Source of the DNA: Singulisphaera sp. GP187
GTDB taxonomy: Bacteria > Planctomycetota > Planctomycetia > Isosphaerales > Isosphaeraceae
Direction: 5' to 3'
Assembly (NCBI RefSeq): GCF_900129635.1
Contig: NZ_FSRB01000002.1
Coordinates: forward strand, 1,764,727-1,828,726
DNA: 64,000 nt
Below are positions 34,786 through 43,600 of the stretch, piece by piece. Below the pieces are notes generated by a model. The model searched no databases and had not been told where the DNA came from. It saw only the letters and a list, made by a program, of their open reading frames with translations. How positions within the stretch are numbered: position 1 is the first letter of the stretch; each line of letters starts with the position of its first letter. Position numbers and translations under genes: made by a program.

Positions 34786-36381
34786 ATGATTGGGAGGTGC
34801 TTGTTCGAGCACCTCACTCGGCCCAGCGCGAGGGTGATCCCCTGGGTCGCACTGGTGGCTTGTCTTGGGGGCTGTGCCGTACCGTTGACGCCTGGTGGAA
34901 ACGACCGGCCGTCGATCGACTGGACGCATAATCCGCCGTCGATTCATCGCGAGGAAAGTGTCGAACCCCCGACCCCCGACCCCGCAACGAAGGTTGCAGC
35001 CGTGGAGGTTGCCGCGCTCCCCCCTGCCCTCGACCCGACGAAAGTCGAGTTCGAGGAAGTGGCCGCGCTCCCCCCTCCCCCTCCTCCTCCCCCATCGACG
35101 ATCGAGGGTGAGGAGGTGGCCGCGCTTCCTCCTCCGCCTGACCCTTCGAAATTTGGGACGGGCGCAGTGGCCGTGATCGCCAACGAGAAGGCGCCGGCCG
35201 GGGTCTCGCCCGGGACTCCCGAGGTGGTTCTGCCGATGATCGCGCTGCCCGAGTTGGACGAGGCGGCTCCCGCGGTCCCCCTGAAAGATCCGGCGGTTCA
35301 ACTCTCTGGGAAGGAGGCGAGCCTCCTTGATGAGAGCGTCCTGCCCGTCGCTTGCACTTCGTGCGGGCAATTTCACGGGGCTGGCCACTCCGACACTTTC
35401 GGCGGGAGTTGCGGCCCCGGCGGGTGCATCCCCGGCCGGTCGAAGTCGTGCTATCACGCGGAGGCCTCAACCTACTTCGGGCGACTCGCCTCGAATTTGT
35501 ACCATTGCCTCTGTTGCCCCGACCCGTGCTACGAGCCGACCTGGGTGCCGGAAGCCAACGCCTCCTTTTTCGTCGATCCGGCCCGCCCCCGGACCCAGAA
35601 GCGGCTCCGCTGGGATCACGGCAACACGCTCTGGTTCCCCGACCGATCCGAGTATTTCTGGGCGCGGTCGTTCCGAGGACCAGGTCCGCAACCGCGCCAG
35701 CCGGTGACGAAGAGTGGCAAGCCGATCTATGGTGAACGCCTCCTCAACTACGACCAACTCTACGTCTACATGGAAGCCGCGCTTCCGCGATTCAGCTTCT
35801 TCACCGAGATTCCGTATCGGTCGACGTCCCCCGACCTGACCGCTCACCACGCCGGCTTCTCGGATATGAACATTGGTACAAAATCGTTGCTGTTGGACTG
35901 CGACCTCATCCAGCTCGCGCTCCAATTCAAGACCTATCTGCCGATCGGCAGCGTGACCCAGGGGCTCGGCAATGGCCACGTCTCCTTGGAACCGTCGCTC
36001 CTCATGGCGCTCCACCTGGCACCCCACACTTACCTTCAGGGGCAAATCGCCGAATGGGTGCCGCTTGGAGGTGATCCTAATTATGCCGGAGCGATCCTCC
36101 ACTATCATCTCAGCATGAACCAGCTCTTGTGCAACGTGATGCCCGACGTGCCGCTGATCGGCACCTTGGAGTTCAACGGCTGGTCGTTTCAGGACGGAGC
36201 GTTCACTGCGCCCGTGCTGGGTCCCCAAAATTCGTCCGGGGATTCGTACCTGAGTATCGGCCCCGGCTTGCGGATGGCCGTCTGCAACTACATCGACTTT
36301 GGCGTCGGGACCGCCTTCTCGCTCAATACACCGAACTGGGGTGACCCTTTGATTCGGAGCGAGATCCGTATCTTCTATTGA
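34786..36381 (+). CDS. Proline-rich outer-membrane-type lipoprotein of the T6SS locus
   Basis: 531 residues from ATG 34786 (TGGAG upstream). The lipobox is VACLGGC after WVALVACLGG. Residues about 60-140 are a disordered linker with three repeats of (E/V)EVAALPP followed by proline runs. A cysteine-rich patch follows (ACTSCGQFHGAGH, YHCLCCPDPCYEPTW). The last about 250 residues alternate strands and turns (LYVYMEAALPRFSFFTEIPY, NIGTKSLLLDCDLIQLALQF, LEPSLLMALHLAPHTYLQGQ) and end in RSEIRIFY, like a beta barrel closing with an aromatic residue. It may span from the outer membrane through the cell wall. tssK follows after 260 bases on the same strand. Confidence 0.8.
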   Translation: MIGRCLFEHLTRPSARVIPWVALVACLGGCAVPLTPGGNDRPSIDWTHNPPSIHREESVEPPTPDPATKVAAVEVAALPPALDPTKVEFEEVAALPPPPPPPPSTIEGEEVAALPPPPDPSKFGTGAVAVIANEKAPAGVSPGTPEVVLPMIALPELDEAAPAVPLKDPAVQLSGKEASLLDESVLPVACTSCGQFHGAGHSDTFGGSCGPGGCIPGRSKSCYHAEASTYFGRLASNLYHCLCCPDPCYEPTWVPEANASFFVDPARPRTQKRLRWDHGNTLWFPDRSEYFWARSFRGPGPQPRQPVTKSGKPIYGERLLNYDQLYVYMEAALPRFSFFTEIPYRSTSPDLTAHHAGFSDMNIGTKSLLLDCDLIQLALQFKTYLPIGSVTQGLGNGHVSLEPSLLMALHLAPHTYLQGQIAEWVPLGGDPNYAGAILHYHLSMNQLLCNVMPDVPLIGTLEFNGWSFQDGAFTAPVLGPQNSSGDSYLSIGPGLRMAVCNYIDFGVGTAFSLNTPNWGDPLIRSEIRIFY

Positions 36382-36642
36382 AAAAGCGCAAAAAAATGCA
36401 AAGGGGTGTCGCTCGGCACGGCTGGCTCGTTGAACCCTGCTTTTGCTACGAGAGTCGACCTTCCGGGAGTGTCGAAGCAGCCTCGCCTGTGCGGCCTCGG
36501 GCTCCTGGGGTTGCGGCCCGAACGACCACGTGCGAAGGTTCGGGCCTGCGGGATTCATGACGTGCGACTGGCGTATACCGGTTATAATCCGTTTGTCTGC
36601 GCATTTTTAGAGCACTGAAGCGTTGGGAGAGGCCGTTCCAAC
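36382..36642. other. Spacer upstream of tssK
   Basis: It begins with an A-rich run after the lipoprotein stop and contains no gene. A separate tssK promoter may be present. Confidence 0.4.
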
Positions 36643-38067
36643 ATGGGAATCAACCCCGTTCATTGGCATGAAGGCATGTTCCTTCGGCCCCACCACTTCC
36701 AGCTTACGCGTGCGCACCAATCCGAGCAGTCGCACCTCAATGAGAAATGGGACCACCATCACAACTGGGGGCTGCGGGAGATCGACCTTGACCTCGATGC
36801 GCTGGCCAACTCGCGGCTGGTCGTGCGCACGCTCAAGGCACGGCTCCGCGACGGGACGCAGGTGGTCATTCCCGACGACGGCGTGGTGCCCCCCGTCGAC
36901 TTGAAGCCCGCGCTCCAGCGGTCGGAGTCGGTGACGGTCTACCTCGGTGTGCCGGTGCTCCAGCAAGGGCGAGCCAACGTGGCCGGCAAGGACTCGTCCG
37001 ACGGGGTCCGGTATCTGGTCTCCACCCAGACCCTGCCCGACGAGAACACGGGGGTCAACCCGCAGCCGATCTCGGTGCGTCGGCTGAACCTCAAACTGCT
37101 GCTTTCGGACCAAGATCAGACCGGCTACGAGGTCTTGCCGATCGCCCGGGTGATGCGATCGCCCCGCGCTGAGGCGACGCCGCAGCTCGACCTGACTTAC
37201 ATTCCACCGTTGCTGGCCTGCGACGCCTGGCAGCCGCTCTGCGGGGGGATCCTTCAGTCGGTCTATGACCGGATCGGTCAGAAGATCGACTTGCTGGCCA
37301 ACCAGGTCGTGTCGCGGGGGATCACGTTCGACAGTCAGACTCAGGGCGACCTCCAGATCTTTGCCCAGTTGCGGGAGCTCGACCAGGCATACCCGGTGCT
37401 GGCGGTCGTTGCGTTCGTGGATGGCGTTCACCCGCTGGCTGCCTACCTGGAACTTTGCCGCCTGGTCGGGCACCTGGCCATCTTCGACCCGACACGCCGC
37501 CCTCCTGAACTGCCGCGGTATGACCACGACGATCTGGGCCGTTGTTTCTATGGTGTTCGCCAGCAGATTGATGCCCTGCTCGATATCCTGGTCGAGCCCG
37601 AGTACAAGGAACAGCCGTTTGTCGGGGCCGGGCTGCGGATGGAAGTGACCTTGGAACCGGCCTGGCTCGAGTCGTCACGTCAGATGTTCATCGGAGTGCG
37701 ATGCTCACTTGACCCCGAGGAGTGCATTCGCCTGTTGACCAAGCCGGGGCAGCTCGACATGAAAGTCGGGAGTTCCGATCGCGTCGACGGGATCTTCCGG
37801 TTCGGCCAGGCGGGGCTCCAGTTCACTCACACGCCAAGGCCGCCGCGCGCCCTGCCCGCTCTGCCGAACCTGATCTATTTTCAGATCAACCGCGACTCGG
37901 AGCCGTTGGAGTGGCAGAACGTCCAGAAATCTCTGACGCTGGCGATCCGCTTGAATGAGAATCTGGTCGCAGGCAACATCCAGGGCCAGCGTACCCTGAT
38001 GATCAAGGCCGACGGCCAGTCGACCACCCTGCAATTCACGCTTTACGTCGTCGCGAAGACTCGTTGA
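36643..38067 (+). CDS. tssK: Type VI secretion baseplate protein TssK (ImpJ/VasE)
   Basis: 474 residues, full family length. The N-terminus HWHEGMFLRPHHFQ is the TssK hallmark. It continues WGLREIDLD, LANSRLVVRTLKARLRDG, and RRLNLKLLLSDQDQTGYEVL, with the C-terminal YFQINRDSEPLEWQNVQKS and NLVAGNIQG motifs. TssK links the baseplate to the TssL/TssM membrane complex in the cytoplasm. The next gene, tssL, starts 32 bases after its stop, and tssK, tssL and the tssM-like gene form a compact operon. Confidence 0.97.
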   Translation: MGINPVHWHEGMFLRPHHFQLTRAHQSEQSHLNEKWDHHHNWGLREIDLDLDALANSRLVVRTLKARLRDGTQVVIPDDGVVPPVDLKPALQRSESVTVYLGVPVLQQGRANVAGKDSSDGVRYLVSTQTLPDENTGVNPQPISVRRLNLKLLLSDQDQTGYEVLPIARVMRSPRAEATPQLDLTYIPPLLACDAWQPLCGGILQSVYDRIGQKIDLLANQVVSRGITFDSQTQGDLQIFAQLRELDQAYPVLAVVAFVDGVHPLAAYLELCRLVGHLAIFDPTRRPPELPRYDHDDLGRCFYGVRQQIDALLDILVEPEYKEQPFVGAGLRMEVTLEPAWLESSRQMFIGVRCSLDPEECIRLLTKPGQLDMKVGSSDRVDGIFRFGQAGLQFTHTPRPPRALPALPNLIYFQINRDSEPLEWQNVQKSLTLAIRLNENLVAGNIQGQRTLMIKADGQSTTLQFTLYVVAKTR

Positions 38068-38099
38068 ATGGGCGTCGAACTGGATGGAGCTCGCCGCTG

Positions 38100-38777
38100 A
38101 TGCACGAAGCCGTTGCCGCGCTCGTCCACCCGATCCTGGCTCGTGGTCTGCAACTCAAGGAGCGGCTCGACCGCGGTGAGACGCCCGTGTTTGCCACGGA
38201 GCAGGCGATTCTCGAAGGCCTGCTGACGGCCGGGCTCGCCGAGGAGCACGGGACGGCGGCTTCGGAAGCCGAGCCGCGGACGATCCGGCTCACGGGGGCC
38301 ATTCGCCGGTCGACCGAACGGCTGATGACGGTCCGTTATGCCCTGGCTTGCTGGCTCGATGAGCTCTTCATCCTCGAATCCGCGTGGGAAACCCGGTGGA
38401 ACGAGCGGAAGATGGAGGTTACTCTGAACGGCACGAACGACCGGGCCTGGAGATTCTGGGACCTGGCGCGGCGGCCGGAGACCCGGCTCGATCGGGACCT
38501 TCTAGAAACCTTTTTCCTCTGCGTGATGCTCGGCTTTCGGGGTGACCTTCGCGACCGACCGACGGAGCTCCGGGATTGGGTCGACAGCTCGAGGGCCCAA
38601 CTCACCAAGATCGAAGGGATGGAGTGGACCCCTCCCCCGGAGCTGACCCCTCCCACTCGAGTCCCGCCGCTTCGTGGGGGCGAGCGGCTCCGGATCATGG
38701 TTGTGGCCGGAGGTCTGGTGTTCCTCTTGTTGACGCCGGTCTTGGCCTTTTTCCTCATTTATCAACTCGGGCGGTAA
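38100..38777 (+). CDS. tssL: Type VI secretion membrane protein TssL (DotU/IcmH family)
   Basis: 225 residues from ATG 38100 with GGAG upstream; a TTG at 38064 would overlap tssK and lacks support. The DotU core is visible: RSTERLMTVRYALACWLDEL, ETRWNERKMEVTLNGTNDRAW (the W-x-xxxxE-xxLxG pattern), FWDLARRPETRLD, LLETFFLCVMLGFRGDLRD. One C-terminal transmembrane segment (IMVVAGGLVFLLLTPVLAFF) anchors it in the inner membrane with the core inside. The C-terminal OmpA-like peptidoglycan domain of extended TssL proteins is absent. Confidence 0.95.
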   Translation: MHEAVAALVHPILARGLQLKERLDRGETPVFATEQAILEGLLTAGLAEEHGTAASEAEPRTIRLTGAIRRSTERLMTVRYALACWLDELFILESAWETRWNERKMEVTLNGTNDRAWRFWDLARRPETRLDRDLLETFFLCVMLGFRGDLRDRPTELRDWVDSSRAQLTKIEGMEWTPPPELTPPTRVPPLRGGERLRIMVVAGGLVFLLLTPVLAFFLIYQLGR

Positions 38778-38786
38778 CGGAGCGCC

Positions 38787-40403
38787 ATGTTCCTGCTCAA
38801 CTCGATCTGGCGCGGGATCAAGGGGTTGGCGAAACTCGCATTCCCCTTCTTCGCCAAGGCGCGCGAACTACGACATCCCGGCCAACGACTCCGCTGGGTG
38901 CTCCGCTTGCTGGTCCTGGCGGCGACTCTGGTCCTGCTCGGGTTCATCAACGACTGGGCCGACCTCGAGCGGGTCCTCCGCGCTCCGCTGCCGATCCTCC
39001 GGAGGATCTGGCTACCCTTGCTCTTCCTGATCATCTATATGATGTCCTGGCTGATCTGGTGGCTCTGGGAGTTGCTGACGGCCGAGAAGGAGAGCTCCGA
39101 GTTTCCCGACATTGATGAAGCCTGGGACGCCGCCCTCCGCGCACTCGAGCAGGCGAGTATCGACCTCACGCAGTCCCCCCTGTTCCTGATCCTGGGGAGT
39201 CCGATCGGCACCGAGGAGGCCTTGCTCAACGCCGCCAAGCTCTCGTTCGAGGTGGGGCGGACACCGCGAGGGGCCAATGCGCCCTTGCATGTTTATGCCA
39301 ATCGCGATGGGATCTACCTGACCTGTCCCGGAGCCTCGCTGCTCGGGCGGCAGTCGGCCCTCTTGAGTGAATCACCCCTGGCTGGTGGCGGGGGACCCGC
39401 CGCCAGGCCGGCCCCCGCCCGCTCGATGGCCGTCGACCTACCGGCCTTGGCCGTGGCCACGGCAACCCAGGGAACCGCCTCCTCGCCGTTCGAGCCGGGA
39501 GTGCTCGGACGCGGGCCCGAATCGTCGGACGAGCGGGAGAAGCCTCAGACCGAGGTCCGGGAGTTGTCGAGCCAACCGCGTCGGCGTCGGGCCTCACTGA
39601 TCAAAGATCAGGTCGAGGTCGACCTCCAGACCGGTCGGCTCCAGCATCTCTGCCGCCTGATCGTCCGGAGCCGCCGGCCCTACTGCCCGATTAACGGGAT
39701 CCTTTTCCTCGTCCCGTTCGCCGCGACCGAGTCGGCCGACGAGGCGGACGAGATCGGGGCAATCTGCCAGCACGACCGGGCCGCGGTCCGTGACAGCCTG
39801 CAAGTCCACTGCCCGGTCTTCGCGGTGATCTGCGACCTCGAGCAAGTCCCTGGATTCCGCACCTTCATCGGCCGGTTCCCCGAAGAACAGCGTGAGAAGG
39901 TCCTGGGCCTGGACCTGCCGCTTGTTCCGGTGGTCGACGAGTCGGGTTTCGCCCGGATGATCAACGAGAGTGTGCGCTGGATCGCTCAGGTCCTGATCCC
40001 AACGCTCGTCTATCGACTCTGGAGACTTGAGGAACCGGATCGCAAGAACGCGTCGGAGGTGCTCCATGAAAACATCGAGCTCAACCAGGTCCTGACCCGG
40101 CTCCAGGAGCGCCAAGATCGGGTCTTCCGGTCGCTGACGCGAGCGTTCGCCTCCGAAGCCCCCGATTCGACCCTGTTCGGCGGCTGTTACCTGGCGGCCA
40201 CCGGTCGAGACGCCGCGCACGAGCAAGCGTTCGTTGTCGGCATCTTCCGTCGCCTTCTCGAGAACCAGAACTACGTCAGTTGGACCGCGGAGGCCCAGGC
40301 CGAGGATGCCGACTATAGACGCTGGGCGATGCTGGGCTGGTCGAGCATCGCGGTCTTCCTGGTGATGGTCGCCTCGCTCGGATACTTCTTCTGGTTGCGC
40401 TGA
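38787..40403 (+). CDS. Short TssM/IcmF-like membrane protein (N-terminal domain only)
   Basis: 538 residues, about half the usual TssM length. Two N-terminal transmembrane segments (near 38-58 and 70-95) are followed by a cytoplasmic NTPase-like region. FLILGSPIGTEEALLNAA stands at the TssM Walker A position but lacks the GKT/S triad. The segment RGANAPLHVYANRDGIYLTC and VHCPVFAVICDLEQVPGF match the IcmF N-domain. A third transmembrane helix ends the protein (GWSSIAVFLVMVASLGYFFW), so the large periplasmic domain that contacts TssJ is missing. The start follows the tssL stop by 9 bases. Its stop is 197 bases from the convergent giant gene. Confidence 0.88.
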   Translation: MFLLNSIWRGIKGLAKLAFPFFAKARELRHPGQRLRWVLRLLVLAATLVLLGFINDWADLERVLRAPLPILRRIWLPLLFLIIYMMSWLIWWLWELLTAEKESSEFPDIDEAWDAALRALEQASIDLTQSPLFLILGSPIGTEEALLNAAKLSFEVGRTPRGANAPLHVYANRDGIYLTCPGASLLGRQSALLSESPLAGGGGPAARPAPARSMAVDLPALAVATATQGTASSPFEPGVLGRGPESSDEREKPQTEVRELSSQPRRRRASLIKDQVEVDLQTGRLQHLCRLIVRSRRPYCPINGILFLVPFAATESADEADEIGAICQHDRAAVRDSLQVHCPVFAVICDLEQVPGFRTFIGRFPEEQREKVLGLDLPLVPVVDESGFARMINESVRWIAQVLIPTLVYRLWRLEEPDRKNASEVLHENIELNQVLTRLQERQDRVFRSLTRAFASEAPDSTLFGGCYLAATGRDAAHEQAFVVGIFRRLLENQNYVSWTAEAQAEDADYRRWAMLGWSSIAVFLVMVASLGYFFWLR

Positions 40404-40470
40404 GTCCGGAACGCCTGATTTCATCGAATTGACGAATGTTTTTTTATGGATGCAATTTATTGAACGCTAA

Positions 40471-40698
40471 CTGAGGCTTTCGCAGGAAGTGAAAGCGAAG
40501 CTCCAGGCCGCGGCGAAGGTGGCCCACCGTTCCGTGAGCGCGTTCGTCCTGGAGTGCGCGTTGGAACAGGCCGAAGAGACGCTGGCAAGCCGCTCGGCAC
40601 TCATCGAAAGAGTTCGAGCGGCACGGTGGCCGTTGTGCTTGCCTTCACGTTCACGTCGGCTTTGGCCTTGGTCTGCGACGCTTCTTTGCTCGTGGTGA
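40471..40698 (+). pseudogene. Fragment of a DUF1778/TacA-type antitoxin
   Basis: The frame after a stop at 40468-40470 reads LRLSQEVKAKLQAAAKV, RSVSAFVLECALEQAEETLA: the ribbon-helix-helix pattern of DUF1778 antitoxins. It lacks their first residues, and its end overlaps the C-terminal codons of the giant minus-strand gene. The only start would be GTG 40489. No GNAT toxin gene follows. I infer a decayed relic that was cut by a rearrangement at the T6SS locus edge. Confidence 0.5.
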
Positions 40699-43600
40699 GC
40701 TGGTAGTTGCCAGGGGCGAGGTTGTCGAATCGGAACGTGCCGTCGGCGGTGGTCGTGGCGCGGGCGATCTCGGTGTTCGGGGCTTCCTTGGCCTGGGCCG
40801 CTTTGGGTTTTGCTTCCTTGGTCTGAGCCTCATCTTTGGGTTTTTGGGACAGGATGACAACCATGCCGGGCTGCGGCCTTGGACCCTCCAGGACGGTGCC
40901 GACGATTCGGCCGGGTGTGACCGGATCGGTGTCGGTGAGTTCAATATTGGCCGTGGCGTAGGAGGTTTGGCCGGCACCGGTGGTAAACTGAGCCGCGAGG
41001 TCGGTCGGTCCCTTGACGTCGGGCAAGTTGAGCTCGGCCGACCAGATCACGCCTTCGGTATCGGGATTGCCCGGCGTGGTGGTGACCGTTGCAGGAAGGG
41101 GAGTCCCCTCTGCGGGTGGTTTGCCGACGAAGAAGCGGACGCTGGCGATTCCCGAGTCGGTGGCGCTGGCGGTCGCCTTGACCATAAGCTTAGAACCCCG
41201 CCGCGCTTGGAGGGGGAGCTCGATCAAGCTCGGTCCGTTCGGCCGGCTGTTGTCGATCAAGAGGGGTTGAGACACGGCTTGGATTTCTTGGCCGTTCTCG
41301 TCGAGAAGGCGTGCGCGGAGCACTCGCTGTCCCTCGATCTCCGACAGGTCGAGGGTGGTGGTCCAGTCGTCGGCCGACGCTTCGAACAGGAGCGAGCCAT
41401 CGGGGCCGCCGGGGGCGAATCCGATCCGGCGATGTTGGGCGGTGGGGAACCTCCGGACTTCCTCGGGCTCGAACGACCCGGATTGCGAACGTCCGAGCAT
41501 GATCTCGAGCGAGGAGCCGGGGCTTGGGTTGTCGACCTCGGCCCGGACGGGGAAGGAGACGACGGCCGGGGTTGATCGCGCTGCGCGGAGGCGGAGGGCC
41601 GGCCGGCTGTCCTCGACGGGAAGAGTGGGTTGACCGTCCGGTGGGAACGTGGTCCGGAAGGCGATTCCGCGCGGGTAGGCGTCGACCTGGATGTAAAAGG
41701 TGCCAACACTGTCCGCGCCGGGCAGGCGTCGCAGGCCTTTGACAAAGAGGAGTAGTGGTGTGCCGTCCGGGGGAAGGAGGCCCCGTAACGTGCCGTCTCC
41801 AATGCCGAGGAAGCCGGGGATCTGATCGGGGGGGAGGAGGAGCTGGGCGACGGTCGGAGGGCCTGCGGTCGCGGCGCTCGTTCGAAGCGCGATCGAGAGC
41901 CGATTCTTCGACGCGCCACCGGTGCTACTGGCGGGTGCATACTCGACATGAGACACGCGCACGTACTCGGCCGGCGCGGCGATCCGCACCCCGATCGTCG
42001 CTCGACCGAGGATCGATTCCTTGTCGGTTGCGTTCCGCAGGAGAATTTGCAACGGCCCCGTTAGCTCGGGCAACGGCGTCTCCGATTTCATCGACCCGGG
42101 TGGGAGCGGGACACGAGTGATCGCCCCGGGTGCCACACTGATCCGTGGGGCCGTGCCAGGGACCGCCTGGTCGCCGACTTTTAAATCCACGAGGACATCC
42201 TGCGCGGCACTGGTCGGATTTCGGAGGTAGAGGTAATACGGCTGTCTGTCCTTGATGGCGCGCAGTCCGAGGTCCAGTTGAGGCTCGGTCGGCTCTTTCG
42301 GATTGGCGCTCAGGAACATCTGCATGCGCCGCGATGCGAGTTCCAGGTCAATCGTGACCGCCTGGTAATAATCACGACCATCCACATGCGCGCGAACCAA
42401 GAAGCCTTGGGGGGGAGGCATGTCGGACGGTTGCTCCGCCTCGGGGGCGAGCTCGGCGCGGAGCGGGATCGCGCGGACGGCTGTGGTCGAGGGAGACAGG
42501 ACGTAGGAGCTCGCGAGGCCGTTGGCGGCGGCCCCGGCCGGTCCGGAGCGACGGAGCACCGTCGAGGCCGTGACGACGCGGAGCCAGGACGGATCGGCCA
42601 GCAGGAGGTCGATGTGGGTGGGCCCACTCTCCGCCTGGCCGGGAGGGACGCGGAGTGAGAGTGACTCGGTCGTGATCGGGGATTCGGCCGACAGGGTGGC
42701 CACCGGGCCGGGGAATCCCCAAGGGGAGACCAGGCGACCGCGCTCGGACTTTCCCGACATTGTCCGGAGTTCGCGGGCCGCCGTTCGGAAGAAGAGCGAA
42801 CCGCCCAGGTCGACGCCCTCATATTCATATTGGTCGGCCAACCAGGCCCATAACGCGCGTTTCTCACGAAGCCATGTTGCATAGAATATACTTTTTGGCG
42901 TTGCGTCATTGAAGGCCGACGACCACGACGGGGCGACCAGGGGGTTGAGCCGAGCGCGGTTCGAGGAATCCGCCGGGCCTTGGGTAGACTCGTTGGATCC
43001 GCCGTTCCAGACTTCGCGCAGCCCCCGTTCGAGGTCCCACCAAGCGCCTGGATCCTCACCCCGCGTCGCGGCCTTCGCGACCCGATTGTCCAGCACCTTG
43101 GCTTCGGCTTCGGGCAATCCCGCCAATCGAAGCAAGATGATCCGTCTCCGGGCGCGGTCAACGAGCCGTCGGTTGTCACTGGCCCGTGATGCGACCTGAC
43201 CGGAGTTTGCAATCGACTCCGGATCCAGTCGCGCTCGGTCGAGTTTCAGGGTCTCCTTGAGCAAACGGCCCGCCAGGTCGTGGGCGGCCTGCCAGAGTGC
43301 GACGCGCTTCTTGGCCGCGGGAGCCGGATTGCGGAGCACGGTCTGAATGGCGCGGATGGTCTCCGAGCCCGCCCGGGGCGAGCGCGCCTCGGCCAGGAGC
43401 GTGGCCAGCGCGGCATCCGAGTAGGGCCTCTGGAGCTCGTCGAGATCCTGGCGAAGCCCCTCCGTCTGGGCGTGGAGGATTTCGATCCGCCGGCGCATCT
43501 CATCGATCGGCAGCGGCGTACCGTTGCGGATGACCTCATCCGGCAGAGTGAGTGCATCGCGGATCGCGATCACTCGGCCCACGGTTTCTATCCAATGGTT

